A stretch of DNA of 64,000 nt from Stenotrophomonas panacihumi (lineage in GTDB: Bacteria; Pseudomonadota; Gammaproteobacteria; Xanthomonadales; Xanthomonadaceae). Position numbers and translations under genes: made by a program. This document shows, in pieces, positions 16,835-26,417 of the stretch; within the stretch, counting starts at the first letter, position 1, and every line of letters starts with the position of its first letter. The notes under the pieces were generated by a model that had not been told where the DNA came from, searched no databases, and saw only the letters and a list, made by a program, of their open reading frames with translations. The stretch lies in contig NZ_LLXU01000076.1 of NCBI RefSeq assembly GCF_001431645.1, positions 62,001 through 126,000 on the forward strand, written 5' to 3'.

Positions 16835-18082
16835 TCAGCGCACGACGTTGAGTACTTCGTGGCAGGCGCCCATGGTGTGGTAGTCGGTCTTGCCGGCCGG
16901 GCTCTTCTCGTCGTCGTACTTGCGGTTGTTCACATCGAGGATGCGGAACCACGCGCCGTACTGGTGGTCCACCATGTGTTGCCACGCGTACGCCCACAGC
17001 TTCTCGTACCAGCCCCAGTAGGCCGCATCGCCGGTGCGCTGGGCGAGCAGCGCGGCCGCCGCGAGTGATTCGGCCTGCACCCAGAAATACTTGTCGTCGT
17101 CACAGACATACGCCGCGCCCTCGACGCGGGCGTTGCCGCTGGCCGCATCGCGCAGCCCTTCGTAGGCGAAGCCGTAAACCATGCCGCCGTGCGCGTCGTC
17201 CCACGAGTTTTCGAGCGCGACATCGAACAGGCGGCGCGCGGTGGGCACCAGCCAATCGGCATCGACATGGCGGTCCAGGATCAGCAGCAGCTTGGCCCAT
17301 TCGGTCTGGTGGCCGGGCTGGAAACCCCACGGGCGGAACAGGTGCTTCGGGTCGTCCAGATGGTAAGTCCAGTCGATGTTCCAGTCGGCGTCGTAGTGCT
17401 CCCACACCAGCCCGCCAGCCTGCGCCGCATGGCGCCGGGTCATGGCATCGGCCAGCGCCAGGGCGCGGTCGAGATAGCGCTGCTCGCCACTGGCTTCGAA
17501 GGCGGCCAGCATCGCTTCGCACATGTGCATGTTGGCGTTCTGGCCACGGTAGCCGCTGAAGTTCCAGTTGGCGTCTGCCTCGTCGCGGTACAGGCCGTGC
17601 TGCGGTTCCCAGTAGCGCTTCTCGAGCAGCGCCCAGGTCTCGTCCATCCAGCCGCGCGCTTCCTCGAAGCCGGCCTTGAGGCCGCACGAATACGCGAGCA
17701 GCACGAACGCCACGCCGTAGCAGTGGTTGGTCGCGTCTTCCACCTTCCCGTCGCGCAGGGTCCAGGCATAGCCGCCGGTCTGCGGGTTGCGGTGCACGTG
17801 TCGCAGGTAGTCCAGGCCGTGGCGCGCGGCAGCGAGGTATTCGTCGCGCAACGCGACATCCTCACCGAACTCGCGCGCCGCCATCACGTAGTTGAAGACG
17901 AAGCGCGTGCTGCTGACGAGGTGGCGATGGCTGCGGTCGTAGACCGTGCCGTCGTCCTTGAAGTAGTGGAAGAAGCCACCGGCCGGGTCGATGCAGCGCG
18001 GGTGGTAGAACGCCATCGTCTCGGCGATGTGCGCGCGCAGGAACGATGGGGAGCGGAAATCGGGCAGGTTTTCAGGCGACAT
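16835..18082 (-). CDS. AGE-family sugar isomerase, probably D-mannose isomerase
   Basis: This 415-residue protein has the (alpha/alpha)6-barrel pattern of the N-acylglucosamine 2-epimerase superfamily. Its motifs fit the mannose isomerase/YihS branch: YRGQNANMHMCEAMLA, WGFQPGHQTEWAKLL and the terminal KTDYHTMGACHEVL supply the expected active-site histidines. It starts inside the 3' end of the sugar-kinase gene (11-base overlap), which points to translational coupling. In this context it would convert mannose released by GH92 and GH2 enzymes into fructose for the kinase. An epimerase acting on another hexose, or cellobiose 2-epimerase, is possible but fits the motifs less well. Confidence 0.85.
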   Translation of the reverse strand: MSPENLPDFRSPSFLRAHIAETMAFYHPRCIDPAGGFFHYFKDDGTVYDRSHRHLVSSTRFVFNYVMAAREFGEDVALRDEYLAAARHGLDYLRHVHRNPQTGGYAWTLRDGKVEDATNHCYGVAFVLLAYSCGLKAGFEEARGWMDETWALLEKRYWEPQHGLYRDEADANWNFSGYRGQNANMHMCEAMLAAFEASGEQRYLDRALALADAMTRRHAAQAGGLVWEHYDADWNIDWTYHLDDPKHLFRPWGFQPGHQTEWAKLLLILDRHVDADWLVPTARRLFDVALENSWDDAHGGMVYGFAYEGLRDAASGNARVEGAAYVCDDDKYFWVQAESLAAAALLAQRTGDAAYWGWYEKLWAYAWQHMVDHQYGAWFRILDVNNRKYDDEKSPAGKTDYHTMGACHEVLNVVR

Positions 18083-19106
18083 CTTCGTATTGCTCCTTGA
18101 GCAGTTGCTTTACCTCGCCCAGCGCGGGCATCGCGGCGAATGCGCCGTGGCGGGTCACCGCGAGGGCGCCGACCGACGCGGCAAAGCGCAGCGCGTGTTC
18201 GATCGCGTCGCGATCGCGGACGAATGCGGGCAGGCGCGCGGCGTCGACGCCGGCCTGGACCAAATGGAACAAGAGCCCGCCGACGAATGCATCGCCCGCG
18301 GCGGTGGTGTCGATCGCCTTGACCCGGGGGCTGCGCAGCTCGCCCTCCCCTTCCCTGGCGTGCCAGCGGATCGACGCGGGGCCATCGGTGACCACCACCC
18401 AACGCGCGGCGCCTTGCAGCAACCGCGCGATGACGGTGCGCTCGTCGGCGTCGCCGGCGAGGTACTCCAGTTCATTGCGGGCGAGCTTGATCACGTCGGC
18501 CTGCGCCAGCGCCTGCCACAGCAGCGGGCGCGGATCGACACCGGCCGGCCACAGCATCGGGCGCAGGTTGAGGTCCATGCTGACCAGCACGCCGGCATCG
18601 CGCGCCAGGCGCATGCCCTGCAGGGTTGCGCTCGCCGAAGGTTCGCCGGTCAGGCTGTTGGAACACACATGGAACGCGCCGGCGCCGGCGAAGCACGCCG
18701 CGTCGAAGTCTTCGGCGCGGAACAGCAAATCGGCAGCCGGTGGGCGATAGAAGCTGAAACTGCGCTCGCCCTCCGCGTCGAGGGCGACGAAGGCCAGCGC
18801 GGTACGCGCGGCATCGGTCCGCACCGCGTGGTCGGTGCGCACGCCGGCGGCGTGCAGGCTCGCCAGCAGGAAATCACCGAACATGTCCGCGCCCAGCGCG
18901 CCGACGAATTGCGCCGGTGCCCCGAGCCGCGCCACGGCGACCGCGACGTTGGCCGGCGCGCCGCCGGCATGCTGCACGAACGTGCGCGGGCTATCCGCGG
19001 TGGGAACAGGCTGGGCGAAGAAGTCGATCAATACTTCGCCGAAGCAGACGATGGGGCGCGCGGGCGCATGGGCCTGCGCCGCCTCGGGTCCAACGGGTGT
19101 ACTCAT
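18072..19106 (-). CDS. PfkB-family sugar kinase, probably fructokinase
   Basis: The protein has 344 residues. The frame is open far upstream, but the ATG at 19106 is the first sensible start. It gives a short linker followed by the PfkB N-terminal strand IVCFGEVLIDF and the GGAPANVAVAVARLG glycine-rich motif. The C-terminal ATP and anion-hole signature is VKAIDTTAAGDAFVGG, with Asp of the GAGD-type motif present. It lies 76 bases behind the LacI gene and overlaps the AGE-family gene by 11 bases. With the isomerase it makes a route mannose to fructose to fructose 6-phosphate that needs no mannokinase. No ribosome binding site is evident at this start. Confidence 0.87.
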   Translation of the reverse strand: MSTPVGPEAAQAHAPARPIVCFGEVLIDFFAQPVPTADSPRTFVQHAGGAPANVAVAVARLGAPAQFVGALGADMFGDFLLASLHAAGVRTDHAVRTDAARTALAFVALDAEGERSFSFYRPPAADLLFRAEDFDAACFAGAGAFHVCSNSLTGEPSASATLQGMRLARDAGVLVSMDLNLRPMLWPAGVDPRPLLWQALAQADVIKLARNELEYLAGDADERTVIARLLQGAARWVVVTDGPASIRWHAREGEGELRSPRVKAIDTTAAGDAFVGGLLFHLVQAGVDAARLPAFVRDRDAIEHALRFAASVGALAVTRHGAFAAMPALGEVKQLLKEQYEDVA

Positions 19107-19182
19107 GGGAGGTGGGGTACTCGTGGGTCGGGTGCCGCGACGACGCGGCGTGGGAGAAGCCGGTGCGGCATGCTCGGCAGGA

Positions 19183-20235
19183 TCAAGACTGGCGCTCCCC
19201 GCAGCTGCCGCGCACCACCAGCTGTACCGGCGCGATGGCGCGGCGTGGCGGCGCATCGGGGTCGCGCACGCGGTCCAGCAGCATCTCCGCGGCCATGCGG
19301 CCACAGGCGCGCGGCTTCACGGCCAGGGTGGTGAGCGGCGGCGTCGAAAGCGCCGCTTCGCTGATGTCATCGAAGCCAGTGAGGGCGAAGTCGACGCCGG
19401 GCTGCATGCCACGCGCGCGCAGGCCGAGCATCAGGCCGAAAGCGACGTTGTCGTTGTAGCAGACCGCCGCGGTCACGCCCGGCGCCTGCTCGAACAGCGC
19501 GGCGGTGCGCGCGGCGGCGTCCACGCGCGTGGGGCTCGATTCGACCAGCCAACCCGGCTCCGGCTCGATGCCCACGCCGCGCATCGCTTCCAGATAGCCA
19601 TCGCGGCGCTGCCGGCATGAACTCGAATCCGCATGCCCGCCGAAGAACGCGATCCGCCGGTGGCCGAGCGCATGCAGGTGTTCGGCGGCGCGGCGTGCGC
19701 CGCACTGGTTGTCTAGCGCGAGGAAATCCCAGTCCGGGCCCGACAGTTCGCGGTTGAACACCAGCACCGGCACGCGCGATCCGAGCACGCGCTGCACGGC
19801 GGCGGCGTCACTGTGTTCGGCGGGCGAGAGGATGATGCCGGCCGGCGCATGTTCCACCAGCGATTCAAGCACCGCCTGCTGCCGCTGCGGCGATTCGGCG
19901 GTGCTGCCCAGCAGGGTCACGTAGCGCCCCGCGCCCAGCGCTTCGTCGACGCCCGCGGCGAATTCGGCGAAGAACGGGTTGGACAGGTCGTTGATGACCA
20001 GCGCGACCGAAGACGAGGTCTGCTTGCGCAGGTTGGCCGCGGCGCGGTTGTAGACGTAGCGCTGGCGCTTGAGCTCGGCCTCCACGCGCGCACGCGTGTC
20101 GGCATTGACGAGCTGGCTGCCGCGCAGCACCAGCGACACCGTCGCGCGCGACACGCCGCACGCCTGCGCGATGTCGGTCACGGTGACCGCACCCCGGCCC
20201 GGCTTTTTTCCCTGCTTGGGCTTGTCTGTATCCAT
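19183..20235 (-). CDS. LacI-family transcriptional regulator of the mannoside locus
   Basis: The protein has 350 residues. The N-terminal helix-turn-helix reads VTVTDIAQACGVSRATVSLV and is followed by a hinge and a periplasmic-binding-protein-like effector domain (VALVINDLSNPFFAEFAAGV, TGFDDISEAALSTPPLTTL). The ATG at 20235 has GAGGAG six bases upstream, better than the in-frame ATG at 20283. It sits inside the minus-strand operon, 99 bases after one GH92 gene and 76 before the kinase. Operator-like repeats precede this gene and occur four times in the divergent GH92/receptor region. The effector is probably a mannose-related sugar or phosphosugar (inference). Confidence 0.92.
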   Translation of the reverse strand: MDTDKPKQGKKPGRGAVTVTDIAQACGVSRATVSLVLRGSQLVNADTRARVEAELKRQRYVYNRAAANLRKQTSSSVALVINDLSNPFFAEFAAGVDEALGAGRYVTLLGSTAESPQRQQAVLESLVEHAPAGIILSPAEHSDAAAVQRVLGSRVPVLVFNRELSGPDWDFLALDNQCGARRAAEHLHALGHRRIAFFGGHADSSSCRQRRDGYLEAMRGVGIEPEPGWLVESSPTRVDAAARTAALFEQAPGVTAAVCYNDNVAFGLMLGLRARGMQPGVDFALTGFDDISEAALSTPPLTTLAVKPRACGRMAAEMLLDRVRDPDAPPRRAIAPVQLVVRGSCGERQS

Positions 20236-20282
20236 ACGGTTCTCCTCGAGGCGGGTCGTCGGCCGCATTGGATTATTGCCCA

Positions 20283-20298
20283 TGTGGAACGATTCAAC
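20283..20298 (-). promoter_or_regulatory. LacI-type operator candidate in front of the regulator gene
   Basis: On the minus strand the site reads GTTGAATCGTTCCACA. It agrees with the consensus TTTRGATCGWTYYAAA, derived from the four sites in the divergent region, at 13 of 16 positions. It lies 47 bases upstream of the lacI start, so it would suit autoregulation. Confidence 0.5.
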
Positions 20299-20334
20299 TT
20301 GACGGTATCCCGCAATATCGAGGTCGCGCCGGGA

Positions 20335-22794
20335 TCAGCCGCCCGCCGCCGGCGAGGGGCATGCCGGCGCCGGGCGCGCCGAAGCGGCCTGGCCCCAGGT
20401 CGCCGGCGTATCGCCGAGCGCGAAGCGCAGGTCCCCGCCCTGGCGCAGCTGCGACCAGTCCAGCCAGACCTTGTCGTGGGCGTGGCCATCGAAGTCCACG
20501 CCGCGGACGTACTGCACGCCACGACCGTCGGCGCCCGGCGCTTCGATGTGCAGCTGGCGGCCGCCGCCCAGGTCCAGGTCGACGCGCGCGAAGCGCGGCG
20601 GATGCAGCAGCACCTGGCCGGTGCCGGGCATGCCCGGATACAGGCCCATCGCACTGAACAGGTACCAGGCCGACATGGTGCCCAGGTCGTCGTTGCCGGT
20701 GACGCCATCGGGCCGGTTGACGAACAGCGTCTGCGCGGCGCGTACGACGACGGCGGTACGCGCCGGGTCGCCCAGCAGCGTGTACATCCACGGCACGTGC
20801 ATCGTCGGTTCGTTGTTGGGATTGAAGCGGTACTGGCCGTAGTACGCGTACGGGCCGGCGACCCACGCCGCGCGCGCGCCCTGCGGATCCTTGCGCAGTT
20901 CGTCGATGGCGAAGAAGCGGTCCAGGCGTTCGAGGGTGCGCTCGCGCCCGCCCATCGCCTCGGCCAGGCCGGCCGGATCCTGCGGCACGAGCCACTGGTA
21001 CTGCCACGCGGTGCCTTCATGGAAGCCGTAATGCGAGCGCGGGCTGTAGTGGCCGTCCGGCGGCGTGAACCAGCTGCCGTCCTCCAGGCGCGGGCGCGGG
21101 AAACCACTGAAGCCGGTCTCTTGCTCCTTCACCGAGGCATCCCACACGTTGCGCCAGTTGCCGCCGCGCTGGCGCAGCGTGGCCGCATCGGCGGCGTGGC
21201 CCAGGCCATCGGCCATCGTGGCCAGGGCGCAATCGGCCAGCGCGTATTCGAACGTGGCCGAGCCGCCGTGATGCGGATCGACGTCCATGCCCTTGGAAGG
21301 GAATGCGCGGTCGAACTGCACGAAGCCGGAAGCCAGGTAGCTCGCATTGCCGCTGCGGCCGGCAAAGCGCGAGTTCGCCGGCGGCACTTCCCACGCGTTC
21401 TGGCGCAGCGCGGCCCAGGCTTCCGCCTCGTGGCCTTCCAGCGCGCCATAGCGCCACAGGTCGGCGAGGAACGGGGTGACCGGGTCGCCGGTCATGATGT
21501 TGGTTTCGAAATTCGCGTAGCCCCAGCGCGGCAGCCACCCGCCCTGCGCGTGGATCGCCAGCACCGAGCGGGCGATGTCGCGCGCGCGTTCCGGCCGCAG
21601 CATCGCCAGCAGCTGGTTCTGCGAACGGTAGGTGTCCCACAGCGAGAAATACTCGTAGTAAGTCCAGTCCTCGGCGCGATGCACCTGCTCGTCGTAACCG
21701 CGGTAGCGGCCGTCGGCGTCGCTGCCGGTCATCGGCTGCAGCAGCGCGTGGTAGAGCGCGGTGTAGAACACGGCGCGGTCGTCGCCGCTGCCCCCTTGGA
21801 CGCGCACCGAGGCCAGCTCGCGGCGCCAGGCATCCTGCGACGCCGTGCGCATCGCATCGAAGCCCAGCAACTTGCCATTGCGCATGCCGTCCGCGCGCAG
21901 GTTGACGCGCGCGCCTTCGGCATCGACATGCGAGATCGCGCTGACCGCGGTCACCGCCCTGCCCTTGCCCTTGCCGCCGGACAGGTCGAAGGTCAGCCAG
22001 GCGCCGTTGAAGCGCTCGCCCTCGCCTTCCATGCTGGCGCGCGAACCGGGCGTGCCGCCGGCCTCGCCCCAGGTGCCGAAGGTCTTGAACGGGCGGTCGA
22101 ACTCGATGCGGAACCAGGTGGTGTACTGGTGGCCGCCGCAGAAGCTCTGGGTGGTGAGCTTGCCTTCGACGACGCGGTCGCCCACCACCTCGATGCGGCT
22201 GCCGATCACCCGGTGCTTCGCATTGGCCTGGCTGACGTTGACCAGCACGTGGCCCTGCGCCGCGCCGGCCGGGAAGGTGTAACGCTCGGCGGCCGCGCGC
22301 GTCAGCGCCGTGGTCTCGACGTCGATGCCGCCGTAATCGGCCAGGTGCACGCGGTAGTAGCCGGCCTGCCCCACTTCGCCGGCGTGGGTGTACGCCGAGC
22401 CATAGCGGTCGTGGTCGAACGCCTCGGGCTTGCCGGTGTCGAAATCCCCGCCCGGGCCGATCGTGCCGGTGACCGGCAGCGTCGAGACCTGGCCGCCCTG
22501 CTCCCAGCAGCCGGCGCCGGAGATGAAGGAATGGCCGAAGCCCAGGATCTTCGGGTCGTCATAGCGCCAGCCGGAGTAGTGCTTGCCGGTCGGCGAGACC
22601 TGGATCAGGCCGAACGGCGCCGAGGCGCCGGGGAACGTGTTGCCGTCGTCCTTGCTGCCGATGAAGGTGTTGACCGTACGGGCCAGGTCTTCGGCGGGCG
22701 CGCCCGCCGCCACGGGCGGCAGCGCCAGCACGGCGAGGGCCGCGAACACACGCAGGGATCGGTTCAATCGGCTCGACAGCAGGCTATGGGTCAC
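20335..22794 (-). CDS. GH92 alpha-1,2-mannosidase-like exo-glycosidase
   Basis: The protein has 819 residues from a GTG at 22794, which has AGGAG seven bases upstream; the earlier ATG at 22914 lacks a binding site and would bury the signal peptide. The signal ends near VAAGAPA. GH92 landmarks include NTFIGSKDDGNTFPGASAPF, LGFGHSFISGAGC and NNEPTMHVPWMY, with the general-acid Glu662 intact, unlike the second GH92 enzyme of this locus. It is the first gene of the minus-strand operon and faces the TonB receptor across a 493-base region with four operator-like sites. The expected role is periplasmic removal of alpha-linked mannose. Confidence 0.9.
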   Translation of the reverse strand: MTHSLLSSRLNRSLRVFAALAVLALPPVAAGAPAEDLARTVNTFIGSKDDGNTFPGASAPFGLIQVSPTGKHYSGWRYDDPKILGFGHSFISGAGCWEQGGQVSTLPVTGTIGPGGDFDTGKPEAFDHDRYGSAYTHAGEVGQAGYYRVHLADYGGIDVETTALTRAAAERYTFPAGAAQGHVLVNVSQANAKHRVIGSRIEVVGDRVVEGKLTTQSFCGGHQYTTWFRIEFDRPFKTFGTWGEAGGTPGSRASMEGEGERFNGAWLTFDLSGGKGKGRAVTAVSAISHVDAEGARVNLRADGMRNGKLLGFDAMRTASQDAWRRELASVRVQGGSGDDRAVFYTALYHALLQPMTGSDADGRYRGYDEQVHRAEDWTYYEYFSLWDTYRSQNQLLAMLRPERARDIARSVLAIHAQGGWLPRWGYANFETNIMTGDPVTPFLADLWRYGALEGHEAEAWAALRQNAWEVPPANSRFAGRSGNASYLASGFVQFDRAFPSKGMDVDPHHGGSATFEYALADCALATMADGLGHAADAATLRQRGGNWRNVWDASVKEQETGFSGFPRPRLEDGSWFTPPDGHYSPRSHYGFHEGTAWQYQWLVPQDPAGLAEAMGGRERTLERLDRFFAIDELRKDPQGARAAWVAGPYAYYGQYRFNPNNEPTMHVPWMYTLLGDPARTAVVVRAAQTLFVNRPDGVTGNDDLGTMSAWYLFSAMGLYPGMPGTGQVLLHPPRFARVDLDLGGGRQLHIEAPGADGRGVQYVRGVDFDGHAHDKVWLDWSQLRQGGDLRFALGDTPATWGQAASARPAPACPSPAAGG

Positions 22795-22888
22795 AACGCG
22801 CTCCTGGTTCGGCGGGTCGGTGGCGGGGATGCCGGGCTGGGGGGGGACGGTCGTCGGGATCGGCCCTGGCCACGCTTGCCGGCCGGGC

Positions 22889-22905
22889 TTTTGAAACGAT
22901 CCAAA
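22889..22905. promoter_or_regulatory. LacI-type operator candidate 1
   Basis: The minus-strand reading is TTTGGATCGTTTCAAAA, a match to the shared pattern TTTRGATCGWTYYAAA with the central CG typical of LacI-family sites. It lies about 95 bases in front of the GH92 start at 22794. Confidence 0.65.
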
Positions 22906-22956
22906 TCCAGTCACCAGCGCCCCGCAAAACCCCGGCCACCCCCGGGTGGCACATCA

Positions 22957-22972
22957 ACTAGATCGATCTAAA
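22957..22972. promoter_or_regulatory. LacI-type operator candidate 2
   Basis: The sequence contains the perfect 12-base palindrome TAGATCGATCTA followed by AA. It lies in the divergent region between the GH92 gene and the TonB receptor gene. Confidence 0.65.
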
Positions 22973-23125
22973 CAACCATACATCGGCGGTCCTCGCATTC
23001 TGCACTGCAGCAGAAACCTGCCCTCCGCCCCGCCCTGTCCCCCCAGCGGGCACGGTCCGCGCCAACGCCTGCTGCGCAGCAGCATGCCAGCCGGCAAATC
23101 TCGTGCTACAAATTTTTTACGCCGA

Positions 23126-23141
23126 CCTAGATCGATCCAAA
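23126..23141. promoter_or_regulatory. LacI-type operator candidate 3
   Basis: The sequence CCTAGATCGATCCAAA is nearly palindromic about the central CG and matches the consensus of the other sites. It is about 145 bases before the receptor start. Confidence 0.65.
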
Positions 23142-23235
23142 TTTCACGCAGGGGCACGGCCGTGGCAAGGCCGTGGGACGGAGGTGCCGCATCGCGGGCT
23201 TCCTGGACATTCTTGGGTCAATTTCTTGGCGTGAA

Positions 23236-23252
23236 TTTTAGATCGTTTTAAA
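23236..23252. promoter_or_regulatory. LacI-type operator candidate 4
   Basis: The sequence TTTTAGATCGTTTTAAA lies 35 bases before the receptor start, in a position suited to blocking its promoter. It matches the same consensus as the three other sites of this intergenic region. Confidence 0.65.
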
Positions 23253-23287
23253 TCCATAACGTTCAATCGAGAGAGGGGTTGAATCTG

Positions 23288-26200
23288 ATGTCACGCACAC
23301 ATAACCGCAGTTCGTTGTCCGCAGCCATCGCGATCGCCCTGGGCGCGGTGGTGGCCCTGCCGGGCGTCGCCCTCGCGCAGGACGCCACGCCGCAAGCTGC
23401 CACGCAGCAGGCTGCCGCCCCCGCGCAGGCCACCCCGTCCACGCAGGCCACCGACCTCGACGCCGTCACCGTGGTCGGCTACCGCTACGCGATCGAGAAG
23501 AGCCTGGACCAGAAGCGCAACGCGAACGCCATCATCGAAGTGGTCAACGCCGAGGACATCGGCAAGTTCCCCGACAAGAACGTCGCCGACGCGCTGCAGC
23601 GCGTGCCCGGCGTGATCGTCAGCCGCGACGGTGGCGAAGGCAAGAACGTCAGCGTGCGCGGCCTGTCGCCGGAGCTGACGCTGACCGAATTGAACGGCAA
23701 TTACATCGCCTCGGCCGAATCCAACGGCGACCCGACCCGCTCGTTCAACTACACCCTGCTGCCCTCGAACATGCTGTCCAGCGCCGAGCTGTTCAAGACG
23801 CCGGAAGCGCGCATCGACGAAGGCGGCGTCGGCGGCACCGTGATCCTGCACACGCGCCGCCCGCTGGAGATGGAATCCAACACCGGCTTCGTCTCCGCCG
23901 AAGGCACCTACGCCGATACCACCCGCAAGACCGACGGCCAGTTCGCCGGCTCCTACGCCTGGCACGACAAGGACGACCGCTTCGGCGTGTTCGTCGGCTA
24001 CACCCAGCAGAAGCGCACCATCCGCACGCTGGGCACCAGCACCGAGAACTGGCAGTGGTATGGCCGCGACGAAGGCGGCACCGCGGTGGACGTCAACGGC
24101 AACCCGTCCGACTTCAACTCCAACTGGTGGGGCGGCACCGGCTTCTGGGACCAGAACGGCAACTACTACACCGGCTTCATGATGCCGACCTCGGTCAACG
24201 CGGAGGTCAAGGAAGAAGAGCGCGACCGCAAGGGCGGCCAGATCACCTTCCAGTTCAAGCCGACCGACAACCTGACCCTGACGGCGAACTACTTCCGCTT
24301 CGACCTCTCGCAGGATTCGGAGACCAACTCGCTGAAGATCCCGGAATGGAGCATCGCCCGCTACTACGGCGACGGCAACTGGCCGGGTGGGCGCATGCTC
24401 GACGGCCTGACCATGGACCCCAGCGGCACCATCGTCACCGGCGCCGACTACAGCGTGCATCCGGGCAAGACCTACTACTGCAGCGAAGCGCAGGCCGCCG
24501 CCGCCGGCATGGCCCCGGGCGGCTGGGGTTCGGATGACTGCACGATGCCGACGCCGCAGCTCACCGGCAGCTACAACGTCGAGATGGCGCGCTCGCAGGC
24601 GTTCGACCTGGAAGCCGAATGGCGCGGCGAATCGGTGGACGTCACCACCAAGATCGGCCGCACCTGGGCGTCGGGTGGCCCGTCGCTGCAGTTCGCGGTG
24701 CCGATCAAGCCGCGCCGCCAGAACGCCGACGGCAGCTGGACGCTGGGCAACTACGCCAGCGCCTGGGACCTGAGCGGCACGCCGACGATGACCTTCTCGC
24801 CGGAACTGATGCAGAACCTCAGCAACGGCATCCTGCAGGTCGACCTCGGCTCGACCGGCTCGTCGTGGACGCGCAACACCACCGAGCAGAAGTTCGCCCA
24901 GATCGATACGACCTGGCACACCGACATGAACTTCCTGGACTCGATCCAGTTCGGCCTGAAGGCGCGTGACGGCGGCATCCACCGCAACACCGGCAACAGC
25001 TACTGGGTGTGCCCGGGCACCGATCCGTCCGATTACGAGAACCGCTTCTGGAACGGCCGCTGCAACGACCTGGCCAGCCAGTTCTCGCCTGACCTGCTGA
25101 AGTCGGTGGGCAACCTCACCGGCGGCTTCAATGCCAGCGCGTTCCCGGCGATCAACTTCCCGGCCTACATCAACTATCTCAACCAGACGTACGGGGAGAT
25201 GCAGACCCGCAACGAAGACAACTTCGTCTACAACGTCGACGAGAAGATCTACTCCACCTATCTGCAGGCCAACTTCCACACCGAGCGCCTGCGCGGCAAT
25301 GTCGGCGTGCGCGTGGCCAGCACCCGCCAGCACGCCGATTCGACGGACAAGATCACCTCCTACAACGATTACTTCTTCGACGGCCCGGACGGCAGCCCCC
25401 TGCCCTGCCAGCAGGGCGCCGCGGCGCCCGGCGGCGCGCCGGCCGACACGTACTGCGGCACCGAGGGCTTCTGGCGCCTGTCCGACAGCGTGCAGCGCCA
25501 GGAATCGTTCGCCGTCAGCGCGCTCGACCGCACCTACACCGACGTGCTGCCGAGCCTCAATCTCGCCTACGACCTGACCGAGAACCTCGTGCTGCGCGGC
25601 GCCGCCTCCAAGGTGATCGCCCGCCCGAGCTACGACAGCATCGCCGCGCCCGGCAGCCTGGAGTACTACAGCGAGGAATACGTCAACGACCGCCGCCTGA
25701 CCGGTGGCGCCGGCGAACTGGGCTGGTACGGTTCGGGCAGCAACAAGAACCTGCAGCCGTACAAGGCCGACCAGTACGACCTCGGCGTGGAGTGGTACTT
25801 CCAGCCGGGTTCGGTGCTGGGCGTGGCGCTGTTCCGCAAGGACGTCAGCAACTTCACCGTGCCGGTGATCGCCGACGTCAACATGGTCGTCAACGGCGAA
25901 ACCGTGACCGTGCAGAACTACTCGACGGAAGCCGGCGGCCGCGACGCGGTCTCGCAGGGCGTCGAACTGTATGCGCAGCACACGCTGCCCTTCGGCCTGG
26001 GCTTCCAGGCCAACTACACCTACAACGACACCAACGAAGCGGCCATCACCCTCGAGGACGGCACCTCGCTCGGCGAGTCGCCGCTGGTGGGCAGCGCGAA
26101 GAACCAGGCCAACTTCACCGTGTTCTACGAGAACCAGAAGCTGTTGCTGCGGGCTTCGTACAATCGCCGCGGTGAAGTGGTCCAGGGCCTGGTCAACGGC

Positions 26201-26404
26201 CTGAACGTATACGATGAGCCGTACCAGCAGATCGACTTGAATGCCGCGTACAACTTCACGCCGGCGCTCAGCCTGACGGCTTCGGTGCTGAACCTGACCG
26301 AGGAAGAGACCCGCTCGCACCTGGGCAACGACACCAAGGCCCGTTTCTACACCAACAGCTACGCAGGTCGCGTCATGTACCTCGGCATGACCTGGAAGTT
26401 CTGA
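23288..26404 (+). CDS. TonB-dependent outer-membrane receptor of the mannoside locus
   Basis: The protein has 1038 residues from the ATG at 23288, which has GAGGGG nine bases upstream; a TTG at 23279 is also in frame. A Sec signal ends at GVALAQ. A TonB-box-like LDAVTVVGYR precedes the plug domain (EDIGKFPDKNVADALQRVPG, NVSVRGLSP). The beta barrel ends in the aromatic C-terminus YLGMTWKF. It stands divergent to the GH92/lacI/kinase/isomerase operon and ahead of the GH2 mannosidase gene. It should import mannosides across the outer membrane, using the proton motive force via TonB. Substrate assignment comes from context only. Confidence 0.92.
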   Translation: MSRTHNRSSLSAAIAIALGAVVALPGVALAQDATPQAATQQAAAPAQATPSTQATDLDAVTVVGYRYAIEKSLDQKRNANAIIEVVNAEDIGKFPDKNVADALQRVPGVIVSRDGGEGKNVSVRGLSPELTLTELNGNYIASAESNGDPTRSFNYTLLPSNMLSSAELFKTPEARIDEGGVGGTVILHTRRPLEMESNTGFVSAEGTYADTTRKTDGQFAGSYAWHDKDDRFGVFVGYTQQKRTIRTLGTSTENWQWYGRDEGGTAVDVNGNPSDFNSNWWGGTGFWDQNGNYYTGFMMPTSVNAEVKEEERDRKGGQITFQFKPTDNLTLTANYFRFDLSQDSETNSLKIPEWSIARYYGDGNWPGGRMLDGLTMDPSGTIVTGADYSVHPGKTYYCSEAQAAAAGMAPGGWGSDDCTMPTPQLTGSYNVEMARSQAFDLEAEWRGESVDVTTKIGRTWASGGPSLQFAVPIKPRRQNADGSWTLGNYASAWDLSGTPTMTFSPELMQNLSNGILQVDLGSTGSSWTRNTTEQKFAQIDTTWHTDMNFLDSIQFGLKARDGGIHRNTGNSYWVCPGTDPSDYENRFWNGRCNDLASQFSPDLLKSVGNLTGGFNASAFPAINFPAYINYLNQTYGEMQTRNEDNFVYNVDEKIYSTYLQANFHTERLRGNVGVRVASTRQHADSTDKITSYNDYFFDGPDGSPLPCQQGAAAPGGAPADTYCGTEGFWRLSDSVQRQESFAVSALDRTYTDVLPSLNLAYDLTENLVLRGAASKVIARPSYDSIAAPGSLEYYSEEYVNDRRLTGGAGELGWYGSGSNKNLQPYKADQYDLGVEWYFQPGSVLGVALFRKDVSNFTVPVIADVNMVVNGETVTVQNYSTEAGGRDAVSQGVELYAQHTLPFGLGFQANYTYNDTNEAAITLEDGTSLGESPLVGSAKNQANFTVFYENQKLLLRASYNRRGEVVQGLVNGLNVYDEPYQQIDLNAAYNFTPALSLTASVLNLTEEETRSHLGNDTKARFYTNSYAGRVMYLGMTWKF

Positions 26405-26417
26405 TCCGACCCTCCTC

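Noticed and set aside
19813-22971. Plus-strand open frame of 1052 codons across lacI and a GH92 gene
   Set aside because: It spans two well-supported opposite-strand genes and their intergenic gap, has no domain signature and is rich in Arg, Ala and His as expected for a mirror frame.
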